The notes under the pieces: generated by a model | Seen by the model: only the letters and a program-made list of their open reading frames with translations | What the model was told of the DNA's origin: nothing | Databases searched by the model: none | Origin: Lelliottia jeotgali | Lineage (GTDB): Bacteria > Pseudomonadota > Gammaproteobacteria > Enterobacterales > Enterobacteriaceae | Direction: 5' to 3' | DNA length: 64,000 nucleotides | NCBI GenBank assembly: GCA_002271215.1 | Contig: CP018628.1 | Span: 310,001 to 374,000 of the forward strand | Program-made: the position numbers and the translations under genes | Shown here: positions 7,549 to 17,164 of the stretch, piece after piece | Numbering within the stretch: position 1 is the stretch's first letter | Layout: every line of letters begins with the position of its first letter

Positions 7549-8334
7549 TTAATTTTTCGCGCTCAGGCTGGTTCGAACCACACCCATGTCGCTGACGATG
7601 GCGGTGACTTCCCGCTCGCTGCTCTCATTCTTCACTTTGATCATCTCGCCTTTGCGCCCTTTTTTGCTGGCGATCCCCATCGTACGCGCCTCTACGCCGT
7701 CCTGATCGGCAATCATCAGCACTCGCTGACCGCGTTCGACCATCACCGGTGAATCCAGTTGGCTCATGCTGATGGGCTGGAGTTCACGCACGCGACGTTT
7801 GAGCGTCAGCCCCACCACATCGTCGGGATGGGTGACGTAGCCGCTGCGCAAATTGCTGATATTGAATTTCTTCAACGTGATATCGGAAGCGCCAAGAACA
7901 TGCCCGCGCTCAAGCGTGTTTTTGGCCATCAGCACCGAAAGATAGATGTCCGGTTTGACCGTCACCGCCACTTCCCAGCCGTTGGCGCTTTCACAGCGCA
8001 CGTCAAAACGCAGCCTGCGCAGATCGAGGCGTTCACCGTTCGGCATGCTAACCGTGAGCGGCACGCCGCACGGGGCGTATTGCGAGATCTCGGACGGAAT
8101 AAACAGATTGAGCTTCGCCTGGTAATCCTCCCAGCGGCTGCGCTGGGCTTCCTGACGGATCGCGTCGGAGGCCGCCTGCTGGACGCGGGAATGCACCTGC
8201 TTACGGGCGCTGGCAGGCGTCGGGGGGGCTGCAAATGAAGCAGCGGCAAAGCTCAGTAATGAAGAGGTAAGGGTGAAGCGGAAAAAGAGCTTCCCATAGC
8301 GCGGTACAGATAGTGATAAAACTCTATAAATCAT
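7549..8334 (-). CDS. lfgA: Flag-2 P-ring assembly chaperone
   Basis: A FlgA-like protein of about 261 residues from the ATG at 8334. The longer frame (ATG 8382) would begin upstream of the sigma-54 site of lfgB, so I prefer the shorter one. A hydrophobic stretch (FRFTLTSSLLSFAAASFAA) is the signal peptide. The C-terminal SAF-like part carries NTLERGHVLGASDITLKK and the ending GVVRTSLSAKN. FlgA acts in the periplasm to help FlgI form the P ring. It is divergent from lfgB. The N-terminal extension before the hydrophobic core is longer than usual, so the start remains uncertain. Confidence 0.85.
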   Translation of the reverse strand: MIYRVLSLSVPRYGKLFFRFTLTSSLLSFAAASFAAPPTPASARKQVHSRVQQAASDAIRQEAQRSRWEDYQAKLNLFIPSEISQYAPCGVPLTVSMPNGERLDLRRLRFDVRCESANGWEVAVTVKPDIYLSVLMAKNTLERGHVLGASDITLKKFNISNLRSGYVTHPDDVVGLTLKRRVRELQPISMSQLDSPVMVERGQRVLMIADQDGVEARTMGIASKKGRKGEMIKVKNESSEREVTAIVSDMGVVRTSLSAKN

Positions 8335-8347
8335 GATGTTGTAAACC

Positions 8348-8363
8348 TGGCACGATAGTTGCT
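8348..8363 (+). promoter_or_regulatory. Sigma-54 promoter of lfgB operon
   Basis: TGGCACGATAGTTGCT has the -24 GG (8349-8350) and -12 GC (8361-8362) with exactly ten bases between, and matches the sigma-54 consensus TGGCACG-N4-TTGC. It lies 59 bases before the GTG of lfgB. LafK, the Flag-2 enhancer-binding protein encoded outside this window, is the expected activator. Confidence 0.85.
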
Positions 8364-8421
8364 TTAAAGATTGTAGCAACACGGACTATCGCAAGCGTCC
8401 ACCATCACGAAGGAGTGAGTT

Positions 8422-8772
8422 GTGAGTATTAGTTTTGATAAGGCATTGGGCGTTCATCCGCAAGCTGTAGCACTTCGACTTTCCAGGGCGGAACTGCTTT
8501 CAGCAAACCTGGCTAACGTCGATACACCCAATTTCCAGGCTAAAGATATTGATTTTGCCGCAGAGATGCAACGTTCGCAGCGGGATTTCTTTCCAGGCTC
8601 GACGGCGCAAAAGATGTATCGCGTGCCCTATCAGCCCTCCTCGGACGGCAACACCGTTGCGTTGGATGTGGAACAAACAGAGTTTGCCAAAAACGTTCAG
8701 GACTATCAGATGAGCCTGGCGTTTTTAAACATGAAATTCACTGGTCTGAAGAAGGCCATTGAAGGCAAGTAA
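8422..8772 (+). CDS. lfgB: Flag-2 proximal rod protein FlgB
   Basis: A 116-residue rod protein. The start is GTG at 8422, fixed by AAGGAG (8411-8416) and by the family N-terminus MSISFDKALGVHPQAVALR. The motif LLSANLANVDTPNFQAKDIDF is the flagellar rod signature (ANLANxxTPxFQA). It opens the long lfgB-L operon under the sigma-54 promoter and assembles first on the MS ring. Confidence 0.95.
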   Translation: MSISFDKALGVHPQAVALRLSRAELLSANLANVDTPNFQAKDIDFAAEMQRSQRDFFPGSTAQKMYRVPYQPSSDGNTVALDVEQTEFAKNVQDYQMSLAFLNMKFTGLKKAIEGK

Positions 8773-8791
8773 TTGAATCAGGTAACGATAA

Positions 8792-9217
8792 ATGGCTTTT
8801 ACCGATATCTACCGGGTTTCAGGCTCGGCCATGACGGCACAAACTGTCCGCCTGAATACCGTCGCCAGTAACCTCGCCAATGCCGAAACCGCGGCAACGG
8901 CAGAAGCGGGCGTGTACAAGGCACGCCGTCCGGTGTTTGCGGCGGTGTATCAGAACGACGAGCTGCTGAACAACAACGGTTTGTCCGGCGCCCGCGTGCA
9001 GGTGATGGACGTCGTGGAATCCGGCAATGCGGTTCAGCGTTATGAACCGCATCATCCGATGGCGAACCCGGACGGCTACGTCTGGTATCCGGACATCAAC
9101 GTGGTGGAAGAGATGGCCGACATGATGTCCGCGTCGCGCAACTTCGAAACCAACGTTGATGTTCTTAACAATGTAAAAAGCATGCAGCAGAGCCTGCTGC
9201 GTCTGGGCGAGGCGTAA
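8792..9217 (+). CDS. lfgC: Flag-2 proximal rod protein FlgC
   Basis: A 141-residue FlgC. It has the N-terminal rod motif (NTVASNLANAETAAT) and the C-terminal helix ending NVVEEMADMMSASRNFETNVDVLNNVKSMQQSLLRLG that packs in the rod core. It follows lfgB by 19 bp and precedes lfgD by 3 bp. Confidence 0.95.
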   Translation: MAFTDIYRVSGSAMTAQTVRLNTVASNLANAETAATAEAGVYKARRPVFAAVYQNDELLNNNGLSGARVQVMDVVESGNAVQRYEPHHPMANPDGYVWYPDINVVEEMADMMSASRNFETNVDVLNNVKSMQQSLLRLGEA

Positions 9218-9220
9218 TAG

Positions 9221-9913
9221 ATGAGCGTGAATGGCGTTTCCACTCAATCCGGTACCACCACTTACGACAGTGGCGTATCCGCCAATGACAACAGCGCGGC
9301 GGGGATGAACAACCTGTTTATGCAGCTGCTGGTGGCGCAAATCCAGAATCAGGACCCGTTGAATCCGACCGACGGCACCGAATACGTCGGCCAGCTCGCG
9401 CAGCTGACCCAGGTGCAGTCGATGGAAACCATGTCGAAACTCATGGCTAACAACGCGGTGCTGATGGACAACCTGCAAACCCTGTCGACGGGCAATCTGG
9501 TCGGGCAGAAGGTGATGGTTCAGACCGACACCATTAATACCGACGGCAGCACGAACATTGAAGGTCGCCTGACGCTGGATCATGCCGCTAACACCGTCAC
9601 GGTGATCGTCAAAGACGAAAGCGGCACCGAGACCAAAATCGAGCTGGGTAAACAGGAAGCCGGTTCCGTGGACTTCGACATCGACCCTCAGGAGCTGGGG
9701 CTGAAAGAGGGCAAGTACACCATGACCGTGATGACCGACAACGAACCGGCCAAAGTGCCGATTGAAGTCGGTGGCGTGGTGAGCAACGTGCGCATCCCGC
9801 TCGACGGCACCGCGACCGTGCTCAACATCACCGGTATCGGCGAAGTGGCGTACAACAACATCACCCAGTTCGGGCAATCCAGCGATAAAACCCCTAAGGG
9901 ATTAACGAGTTAA
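9221..9913 (+). CDS. lfgD: Flag-2 hook cap protein FlgD
   Basis: A 230-residue FlgD. The N-terminal part holds NNLFMQLLVAQIQNQDPLNPTDGTEYVGQLAQLTQVQSME in two conserved pieces (MQLLVAQIQNQDPLNPTD; QLAQLTQVQS), followed by two beta domains. FlgD caps the growing hook and guides assembly of LfgE. It starts three bases after lfgC. Confidence 0.95.
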   Translation: MSVNGVSTQSGTTTYDSGVSANDNSAAGMNNLFMQLLVAQIQNQDPLNPTDGTEYVGQLAQLTQVQSMETMSKLMANNAVLMDNLQTLSTGNLVGQKVMVQTDTINTDGSTNIEGRLTLDHAANTVTVIVKDESGTETKIELGKQEAGSVDFDIDPQELGLKEGKYTMTVMTDNEPAKVPIEVGGVVSNVRIPLDGTATVLNITGIGEVAYNNITQFGQSSDKTPKGLTS

Positions 9914-9925
9914 TCAGGAATTATT

Positions 9926-11113
9926 ATGAGTTTTGATATTGCAGTTTCTGGCCTGAATGCCATCAACCAACAGCTTGGGGCGATCTCCAACAACATCGCT
10001 AACTCCGGCACCGTGGGCTTTAAATCTGGCCGCGCCGAGTTTGCTTCTCTATATGCCGAAGGCCAGCCGCTGGGCGTGGGCGTCACCGGTATTGCGCAGA
10101 GTATCTCCAAAAGCGGCGCCATTTTTGCCTCTGCTAACAGCCTCGATCTGGCGATCAACGGCGACGGCTTCTTTATGATGCGCGACAGCGCTGGCACCAC
10201 CGCCTACACCCGCGCGGGCTTTATGCAGACTGACAGCAACGGCAATCTGATCAACAACCGTGGCATGTATCTGCAGGGTTATCCGGTCGATGCTAACGGC
10301 GTGGTACAGACCGGCACCATCGGCAATCTGACCATCAGCAGCGGCTCGATTCCGGCGAAAGCGACCAGCACTCTCGACTTTACCGCCAACCTGAACGCCA
10401 ACGAAAAGCTGCCGGAAAACGCCACCTTCGATCCGAAGGATGAAAAATCCTACAACCATACCTACGCCACGCAGGTGTTCGACTCCCTGGGCCGCGAACA
10501 CACCATGAAGCAGTACTTCGTCAAAACCTCCGACAACGAGTGGGAAGTGCACTACTACATGGACGATCAGGATCTCGGCACCACCGAGAAAATGACCTTT
10601 ACCGAGCAGGGCGTGTTGCAGGCGCCGACCGGGCCGGTGACCATTAATGCGGATATTCCGGGTGCGGAAGGTATCGAACTGACCCTGAGCTACAGCGGTA
10701 CTACCCAGTTCGGCTCCGATTTCTCGGTCAGTAAAAACAGCGGTAACGGCTATGCCTCGGGCGAACGTACCGGCCAGATGATCGACAAAGACGGCAGCGT
10801 CTACGCCACCTTCTCCAACGGCGAGCGCCTGTTGCAGGGCCAGCTGGTTCTGGCGAGCTTCTCCAATCCGAACGGCCTCTCTTCTCAGGATGGCACCACC
10901 TGGTCGCAAACCGCCAGCTCCGGCACGCCGCTGACGGGCGCACCGGGAACCGGTTTGCTTGGCGCAATCAGCTCCAACACCCTGGAAGGCTCGAACGTTG
11001 ACCTGACCGCCGAGCTGGTCGGGCTGATGACCGCCCAGCGTAACTATCAGGCCAACACCAAAGTGATCAGCACCAACGACAGCATGATGAATTCGCTGTT
11101 CCAGGCCCTGTAA
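9926..11113 (+). CDS. lfgE: Flag-2 hook protein FlgE
   Basis: A 395-residue hook protein. The N-terminus MSFDIAVSGLNAINQQLG followed by SNNIANSGTVGFKS is the FlgE/F/G signature, and the C-terminus ends LVGLMTAQRNYQANTKVI...NSLFQAL as in hook proteins. It forms the universal joint between rod and filament. AGGAATT precedes the ATG. The stop overlaps the lfgF start. Confidence 0.95.
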   Translation: MSFDIAVSGLNAINQQLGAISNNIANSGTVGFKSGRAEFASLYAEGQPLGVGVTGIAQSISKSGAIFASANSLDLAINGDGFFMMRDSAGTTAYTRAGFMQTDSNGNLINNRGMYLQGYPVDANGVVQTGTIGNLTISSGSIPAKATSTLDFTANLNANEKLPENATFDPKDEKSYNHTYATQVFDSLGREHTMKQYFVKTSDNEWEVHYYMDDQDLGTTEKMTFTEQGVLQAPTGPVTINADIPGAEGIELTLSYSGTTQFGSDFSVSKNSGNGYASGERTGQMIDKDGSVYATFSNGERLLQGQLVLASFSNPNGLSSQDGTTWSQTASSGTPLTGAPGTGLLGAISSNTLEGSNVDLTAELVGLMTAQRNYQANTKVISTNDSMMNSLFQAL

Positions 11114-11844
11114 TGGACCACTTAATTTATACCGCCGTGAGCGGGGCGTCTCGCAGCCTTGCCCAGCAACAGATCCACGCGAACAACCTGGCGAACGTCA
11201 ACACCCAGGGTTTTCGCCACGATCTGGACAGCGCGATGTCACAGCAGATTCAGGGGGAGGGTTATGCCTCCCGTTTCCTGGTGCAACAGCAGCAGGGCGG
11301 CGTGGATTTAACGCCGGGCGCGACGCGTGAAACCGGGCGCGATCTGGATGTTGCCGTGAAAGGCAGCGGCCTGATTGCGCTGGTGAGCGGCAACCGCGAG
11401 GTCTACACCCGCAACGGGCAGATTGAAGTTGGCCCCGAGGGCGATCTGACCATCGATGGTCTGCCGGTCTCCGGCGATAACGGCCCGATCGTGCTGCCGC
11501 CGTTTTCGTCCGTCAGCATCGCCGACGACGGGGTGATCACCATCGTGGCGGACGACGGTGATATTGCCGCGCCGATGGACGTCGACCGCATCAAGCTGGT
11601 GGATATCGCCGCTGACCAGTTGAGCAAAAACAGCGCCGGTTTTCTGGTGACCAACGCCAACGTCAATCCGCGAACCGAAGAGGTGGAAGTGGTTTCCGGC
11701 CACCTGGAAACCTCGAACGTCTCGGCGATTAACGAAATGGTCTCCAGCATCGCGCTCAACCGTCAGTTCGAAGCGCAAATCAAAATGATGAAGGCGGCAG
11801 AAGATCTGGCGACAGCGGGCAATCGCCTGCTGCGTAACGCCTGA
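11113..11844 (+). CDS. lfgF: Flag-2 rod protein FlgF
   Basis: A 243-residue FlgF starting MDHLIYTAVSGASRSLAQQQ, with ANNLANVNTQGFRHDL and a C-terminal ALNRQFEAQIKMMKAAEDLATAGNRLL helix. It belongs to the rod. The ATG shares one base with the lfgE stop (TAATG), so translation is coupled. Confidence 0.95.
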   Translation: MDHLIYTAVSGASRSLAQQQIHANNLANVNTQGFRHDLDSAMSQQIQGEGYASRFLVQQQQGGVDLTPGATRETGRDLDVAVKGSGLIALVSGNREVYTRNGQIEVGPEGDLTIDGLPVSGDNGPIVLPPFSSVSIADDGVITIVADDGDIAAPMDVDRIKLVDIAADQLSKNSAGFLVTNANVNPRTEEVEVVSGHLETSNVSAINEMVSSIALNRQFEAQIKMMKAAEDLATAGNRLLRNA

Positions 11845-11874
11845 TTTTTTTCCGCTTAGCAAAAAGGAACAACC

Positions 11875-12660
11875 ATGAATCCCGCTTTATGGATCAGTAA
11901 AACCGGTCTTGCCGCGCAAGACGCGAAGATGAGCGCCATCTCTAACAACCTGGCGAACGTCAATACCACCGGGTTTAAGCGCGATCGCGTGATGTTCGCC
12001 GATCTGTTCTATCAGAATCAGCGCACGCCGGGCGGTCAGCTTGACCAGAACAACACTTCGCCGACCGGTATTCAGTTTGGTACTGGCGTCAAAATTGTCG
12101 GCACGCAGAAAGAGTTCACCACCGGCAACATCCAGAACACTGGACAGTCGCTGGACGTCGCCATCACCGGCCAGGGCTTTTTCCAGGTGGAAACCAGCGA
12201 CGGCGATATCGCCTATACCCGCTCCGGTAACTTCCAGAAAAACCCGGACGGTATGCTGACCAACGCCCAGGGTCTGCCGCTGGTGCCGCAGATTGAACTG
12301 CCGGACAACGTCAAAGATCTGCAGATCGGCAAAGACGGCACCGTCACCGCCACGGTCGCCGGTGAGGCTGAACCGGTGGAACTGGGGCAGATAACGCTGG
12401 TGAACTTCGTTAATCCAGCCGGACTGGAAGCCCTCGGCGGCAACCTGTATCGCGAAACCGCCGCCAGCGGTGAAGCGGTAGAAGGCGTGGCGGGGGAAGA
12501 AGCGTTCGGGCAGCTCGAACAAGGCTCGCTGGAAGGCTCCAACGTTCAGGTCGTTGAAGAGATGGTCGATATGATCACCGTTCAGCGCGCCTACGAGATG
12601 AACGCCAAAATGGTCTCGGCGGCGGATGACATGCTCAAATTTGTCACGCAGTCGATGTAA
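11875..12660 (+). CDS. lfgG: Flag-2 distal rod protein FlgG
   Basis: A 261-residue FlgG with SAISNNLANVNTTGFKRDR near the start and VEEMVDMITVQRAYEMNAK at the end. 261 residues is close to the usual length of FlgG. It forms the distal rod that passes through the P and L rings. AAGGA precedes the start by about six bases. Confidence 0.95.
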   Translation: MNPALWISKTGLAAQDAKMSAISNNLANVNTTGFKRDRVMFADLFYQNQRTPGGQLDQNNTSPTGIQFGTGVKIVGTQKEFTTGNIQNTGQSLDVAITGQGFFQVETSDGDIAYTRSGNFQKNPDGMLTNAQGLPLVPQIELPDNVKDLQIGKDGTVTATVAGEAEPVELGQITLVNFVNPAGLEALGGNLYRETAASGEAVEGVAGEEAFGQLEQGSLEGSNVQVVEEMVDMITVQRAYEMNAKMVSAADDMLKFVTQSM

Positions 12661-12679
12661 CGCGTGAAGTGAAAAAGAA

Positions 12680-13345
12680 ATGAAAAAGCAGTTAGTTATT
12701 GGAATGTTTGCGCTGCTGCTCGCCGGGTGTGAAAGCCCGGCGCTGTTAGTGCAAAAAGATGACGCGGCTTATGCGCCGCCAGAAGATTTCTCCATGCCGA
12801 CCACCAAAGTGCAGGGCGGCGGGCTGTATAACGGCAACTACAACTGGTCCCTGACGCAGGACCGCCGCGCCTATCGCGTGGGCGACATCCTGACGGTGAA
12901 ACTGGACGAATCCACCCAGGCCAGCAAACAGGCGCGGACCAATTTCGGCAAGAAAAACGACGTCTCGATTGGCGTGCCGGAAGCCTTTGGTCACTCAGTG
13001 GATAAGCTGTCCGGCTCGATTGACGGTAGCCGCAACTTCAACGGCAACGCCACCTCCCAGCAGCAAAACAGCCTGCGCGGGGCCATCACCGTGGCGGTGT
13101 ACAAAGTGCTGCCCAACGGCGTGCTCGCGGTGCGCGGTGAAAAATGGCTGACCCTCAATCAAGGCGATGAATACATGCGCGTCACCGGACTGGTGCGTGC
13201 GGAAGACGTGGAACGCGATAACTCAGTCTCCTCCCAGCGGATCGCCAACGCGCGTATCTCCTACGCCGGACGCGGGGCGCTCAGCGACTCCAACTCCGCA
13301 GGCTGGCTGACGCGCTTCTTCAACCATCCACTGTTCCCGATTTAA
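12680..13345 (+). CDS. lfgH: Flag-2 L-ring lipoprotein FlgH
   Basis: A 221-residue lipoprotein with signal [20 protein letters not shown]; the lipobox LLAGC gives the acylated Cys. The mature part contains [22 protein letters not shown] and [18 protein letters not shown], both typical of FlgH, and ends [14 protein letters not shown]. It forms the outer-membrane L ring. Confidence 0.95.
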   Translation: MKKQLVIGMFALLLAGCESPALLVQKDDAAYAPPEDFSMPTTKVQGGGLYNGNYNWSLTQDRRAYRVGDILTVKLDESTQASKQARTNFGKKNDVSIGVPEAFGHSVDKLSGSIDGSRNFNGNATSQQQNSLRGAITVAVYKVLPNGVLAVRGEKWLTLNQGDEYMRVTGLVRAEDVERDNSVSSQRIANARISYAGRGALSDSNSAGWLTRFFNHPLFPI

Positions 13346-13356
13346 TGGAGTCTGCG

Positions 13357-14448
13357 ATGCGTAAATCAATGCTATTTCTGATGCTGCTGTGGACGACGGC
13401 AGCCACCGCAGAACGCCTGGGAAATGTGGTCGATATTCAGGGCGTGCGCGGCAACCAACTGGTGGGTTACAGCCTGGTGGTCGGCCTCGACGGCACCGGC
13501 GATAAAAACCAGGTGAAATTCACCAGCCAGTCGGTGACCAACATGCTGCGCCAGTTTGGCGTGCAGCTGCCGACCAAAATCGATCCGAAAGTGAAAAATG
13601 TCGCTGCGGTGGCGATCAGCGCCACGCTCCCGCCGGGCTATGCGCGCGGACAAAGTATCGACATCACCGTTTCCTCTATTGGCGACGCCAAAAGCCTGCG
13701 CGGCGGGACGTTACTGCTGACGCAACTGCGCGGGGCAGACGGTGAAGTCTACGCCCTGGCGCAGGGCAACGTGGTGGTCGGCGGTGTGAAAGCCGAAGGC
13801 AACAGCGGGTCGAGCGTGACCATTAACACCCCAACCGTGGGCCGCGTGCCGAATGGCGGGTCCGTCGAGCGCGAAGTGCCGTCCGATTTTCAGCAGAACA
13901 ACCAGGTGATCCTTAACCTCAAACGCCCAAGTTTTAAAACCGCCAACAGCGTGGCGGTGGCGCTGAACAGCGCGTTTGGCTCCGGTACGGCGACCGCGCA
14001 AAGCGCCACCAATGTGACGGTCAACGCCCCACTGTCGGCGGGCGAGCGCGTGGCGTTTATGTCGATGCTGGAAGACGTGCAGATCAACGCCGGAAAACAG
14101 CCGCCGCGCGTGGTGTTTAACGCCCGCACGGGAACCGTGGTGATTGGCGATGGCGTGGTGGTCCGCGCGGCAGCGGTGTCGCACGGCAACCTGACCGTGA
14201 CCATTCGCGAATCGTCCAACGTCAGCCAGCCGGGCGCATTCAGCCAGGGCCAGACGGTGGTTACACCGCAAAGCGACGTCGATGTGAATCGCGGCAATGG
14301 GCAGATGGTGACGATTGCCGCGGGCACCAGCCTGCGCAGCATTGTGAATACCATCAACAGCCTCGGCGCGTCGCCGGACGACACGATGGCGATTTTGCAG
14401 GCCCTGCATGAAGCGGGTGCGCTGGATGCCGAACTGGTTGTGATTTAA
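13357..14448 (+). CDS. lfgI: Flag-2 P-ring protein FlgI
   Basis: A 363-residue FlgI. I chose the ATG at 13357 because GGAG (13347-13350) is well placed before it; an in-frame ATG at 13345 overlaps the lfgH stop. The signal peptide is [18 protein letters not shown], then the mature [20 protein letters not shown] is characteristic. The protein forms the periplasmic P ring with help from LfgA. Confidence 0.95.
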   Translation: MRKSMLFLMLLWTTAATAERLGNVVDIQGVRGNQLVGYSLVVGLDGTGDKNQVKFTSQSVTNMLRQFGVQLPTKIDPKVKNVAAVAISATLPPGYARGQSIDITVSSIGDAKSLRGGTLLLTQLRGADGEVYALAQGNVVVGGVKAEGNSGSSVTINTPTVGRVPNGGSVEREVPSDFQQNNQVILNLKRPSFKTANSVAVALNSAFGSGTATAQSATNVTVNAPLSAGERVAFMSMLEDVQINAGKQPPRVVFNARTGTVVIGDGVVVRAAAVSHGNLTVTIRESSNVSQPGAFSQGQTVVTPQSDVDVNRGNGQMVTIAAGTSLRSIVNTINSLGASPDDTMAILQALHEAGALDAELVVI

Positions 14449-14457
14449 GGAGAAACA

Positions 14458-14850
14458 ATGTTACAGGCCATCAAACCGCAGACCAGCGTCCTGCCCGGCG
14501 ATTTTACCGGCCAGGTGAAACCACAGAATCTGGAGCAGGCGGCGGAGCAGTTCGAAGGCATTTTCCTGCGCTCGATGCTCCAGCAAATGCGTAAAGCCTC
14601 CGAAGCGCTGGTGGATAACAATCCGTTCGACAGCAAACAGCAGCGGATGATGCGCGATTTTTACGACGACAAACTGGCGTCACAGCTGGCATCCCAGCGC
14701 AGCACGGGCATTGCTCAGATGATCATTACTCAGCTCGGCCCGCAGGAGAGCGCGCCGCTTAAGAATTCGCAGAGTATGGTCGCTTTACAGGAACATCCGA
14801 AGACATTAACGCCCCCCGTCGTTCCGGTAATACGCCGCGGGCAGGAGTAA
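14458..14850 (+). CDS. lfgJ: Flag-2 FlgJ, rod-cap domain only
   Basis: A 130-residue protein covering only the N-terminal rod-binding part of FlgJ (AAEQFEGIFLRSMLQQMRKASEAL, then RMMRDFYDDKLASQLA). The muramidase domain found in primary-system FlgJ (about 310 residues) is absent. This is typical of lateral systems, so a separate cell-wall hydrolase is needed to let the rod cross peptidoglycan. A YafL-like endopeptidase is encoded after lafU at 28375. Confidence 0.9.
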   Translation: MLQAIKPQTSVLPGDFTGQVKPQNLEQAAEQFEGIFLRSMLQQMRKASEALVDNNPFDSKQQRMMRDFYDDKLASQLASQRSTGIAQMIITQLGPQESAPLKNSQSMVALQEHPKTLTPPVVPVIRRGQE

Positions 14851-14853
14851 TCC

Positions 14854-16224
14854 ATGAACATGATTAACATTGCCTTTAGCGGCTTGCAGGCAGCGCAGTT
14901 TGGGATGAGCGTGACCTCCATGAACATCTCCAACGTACTGACGCCGGGTTATAGCCGTCAGGGCATCATCCAAAGCTCCGTTTCCACGCTGGGACCGGGC
15001 GGGATGTCCGCCGGGGCGGGCGTGCAGGTGGACAGTATCCGCCGTATTTCCGATCAATATCTGACAGGCCAGGTGTGGCAGAGCAACAGCAAAGCCAACT
15101 ATTACGGCATCAGTAACCAGTATCTCAGCTCGCTGGAAAAGGTCATTGGCACGGATTCCACCAGTCTGGGTAACGGTCTGGACGATTTCTTCTCGGCCCT
15201 GAGCGCATTAACCGCCGGGCCGGAAAGTGAAGCCAACCGCCAGCAGCTGCTGAACCAGGCGCAATCTCTGGCGACTCGTTTCAATAACATGAACGACTTC
15301 ATCGACAGCCAGAAAACGTCCGTCACCAACCAGCGCAACACCATGGTCGATCAGATGAATACCCTGACCGCCGGGATCGCGGACTACAACAAAAAAATCA
15401 TGGAGATGGACTCGACCGGCGGCAACAGCAACGTCCTGCGCGATCAGCGTGACGAACTGGTAAAACAGCTCAGCACCTACAGTGACGTGAAAGTGACGGA
15501 AGACAGCAACGGCAGCTACTCCGTATCGATGAAAAACGGTCAGCCGCTGGTGAGCGGCAAAGTGGCCGGGCAGCTCAGCGCCACCACTGACGCCAACGGT
15601 AACTCTGTCTTAAACCTGAAGTTTTCCGGCAGCGATTTCTCGCTCAACCCGTCGACGGGCGGCCAGCTTGGCGCGCTGTACGATTACGAAACCGGTGAGC
15701 TTGCAGATATGCAGGCTTCCGTGCAGGGGATGGCGGAAACCGTCGCCACGCTGTTTAACGATCAGCTGGCGCAGGGTTTTGACAAGAACGGCAATCCGGG
15801 TAAACCGCTGTTTACCTTTGACCTCACCAATCCGGCGGGCATTTTGCAGGTTAACGATCTCAAGCCCGACGAACTGGCGCTCTCCGGCAGCCCGGACGAG
15901 CAGGGTAACGGCGACAACCTGCAGGCGCTGATCGACCTGAAAAACAAAAAGGTCGATATCGGCGGAATGGGCAATATGAGCCTGAACGAAGGCGCGGCGG
16001 CGATCATCTCCAACATCGGTATCGCCAGTAAACAGTCGAAGAGCGAACTGGAAGCCGCCCAGGCGGTGTTTGATCAGGCGCAGCTGCAGCGCAACAACCT
16101 CAGCGCGGTCAACCAGGACGAAGAGGCGATTAACCTGCAGGTTTACATGCAGGCATACCAGTCCAACGTCAAAGTGATTGCCACCGGCAACCAGATTTTT
16201 ACCGACCTGTTAGGCCTGTTTTAA
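14854..16224 (+). CDS. lfgK: Flag-2 hook-filament junction protein FlgK
   Basis: A 456-residue FlgK, starting MNMINIAFSGLQAAQFGMSV with ISNVLTPGYSRQG and ending NLQVYMQAYQSNVKVIATGNQIFTDLLGLF in two conserved stretches. It is the first hook-associated protein and is exported with LfgN. The gene follows lfgJ by 3 bp. Confidence 0.95.
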   Translation: MNMINIAFSGLQAAQFGMSVTSMNISNVLTPGYSRQGIIQSSVSTLGPGGMSAGAGVQVDSIRRISDQYLTGQVWQSNSKANYYGISNQYLSSLEKVIGTDSTSLGNGLDDFFSALSALTAGPESEANRQQLLNQAQSLATRFNNMNDFIDSQKTSVTNQRNTMVDQMNTLTAGIADYNKKIMEMDSTGGNSNVLRDQRDELVKQLSTYSDVKVTEDSNGSYSVSMKNGQPLVSGKVAGQLSATTDANGNSVLNLKFSGSDFSLNPSTGGQLGALYDYETGELADMQASVQGMAETVATLFNDQLAQGFDKNGNPGKPLFTFDLTNPAGILQVNDLKPDELALSGSPDEQGNGDNLQALIDLKNKKVDIGGMGNMSLNEGAAAIISNIGIASKQSKSELEAAQAVFDQAQLQRNNLSAVNQDEEAINLQVYMQAYQSNVKVIATGNQIFTDLLGLF

Positions 16225-16244
16225 CGGTTGTTAAGGAAAAAATT

Positions 16245-17159
16245 ATGCGAATCAGTAGTCTTTATAATTCCGACGCCATGATGGCGCAGCTTGGCGTCAA
16301 CGGCACGCGTATGAGCAAGCTGATGGAACAAATGGCGACCCAGAAGCGAATCAACGTTCCGTCGGACGATCCGGTTGCCGCCACGCGTCTGGTGCAACTC
16401 AACCGCGAACAGTCGGCTATTCAGCAGTATCAGAGCAACATTTCGCGCCTCAGCGGCTCTCTGGCGAGCCAGGAAGCGCACGTCACGGCGATGAGCAATC
16501 AGCTTCTGTCGCTCAACGATAAGCTGTTGGGCGCGGCCAACGGCACCCACAGCAGCGAAGATATGTCGGGCTTTGGCGCTGAACTGTCGTCGATGCTGGA
16601 CTCGCTGGTGGCGTCAATCAACGCCCAGAACGAGAGTGGAAGCTATCTGTTCTCTGGGACTAAAACCGACGCCAAACCGGTGGTCTGGGATGAAGCGCAG
16701 GGTAAATACATCTACCAGGGCAACGAAGGCTCGCGTGAAACCACCGTCGCCAACGGCGTGAGCGTCACCGAAAACACCAACGTCGTGCAGGCGTTTGGCA
16801 ACGGTAACGATCTGGAGATGCTGAACAAGCTGAAATCGCTGAGCGAGAAAATGCAGGACCCGAGCATTCCGGTCAGCGATTATCAGGACGAGATGAACGA
16901 GATGCTGACGCTCTCTTCCGACACGCAGGGCAAAGTGGCGGCGATGTTTACCGATCTGGGTGGGCGTCAAAACCGGCTGACGATGCTTGGCGATGCACAT
17001 ACGGACGTCAGCACCGCTAACGATCAGGTGGTGCGCGACCTGTCGGATACCGATTGGGCAACCACCAGTATCAATCTCCAGCTGTACTCCAACTCGGTAC
17101 AGGTCACTAACAAAGCGTACAGCATGATCAGTCAGCTTTCGCTCTTCAGCATGTTGTAA
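16245..17159 (+). CDS. lfgL: Flag-2 hook-filament junction protein FlgL
   Basis: A 304-residue FlgL/HAP3. The N-terminus MRISSLYNSDAMMAQLG and KRINVPSDDPVAATRLVQL are flagellin-like D0/D1 segments, and the C-terminus ends VQVTNKAYSMISQLSLFSML. It sits between FlgK and the filament. AAGGAAAA precedes the start. Confidence 0.95.
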   Translation: MRISSLYNSDAMMAQLGVNGTRMSKLMEQMATQKRINVPSDDPVAATRLVQLNREQSAIQQYQSNISRLSGSLASQEAHVTAMSNQLLSLNDKLLGAANGTHSSEDMSGFGAELSSMLDSLVASINAQNESGSYLFSGTKTDAKPVVWDEAQGKYIYQGNEGSRETTVANGVSVTENTNVVQAFGNGNDLEMLNKLKSLSEKMQDPSIPVSDYQDEMNEMLTLSSDTQGKVAAMFTDLGGRQNRLTMLGDAHTDVSTANDQVVRDLSDTDWATTSINLQLYSNSVQVTNKAYSMISQLSLFSML

Positions 17160-17164
17160 TAGTT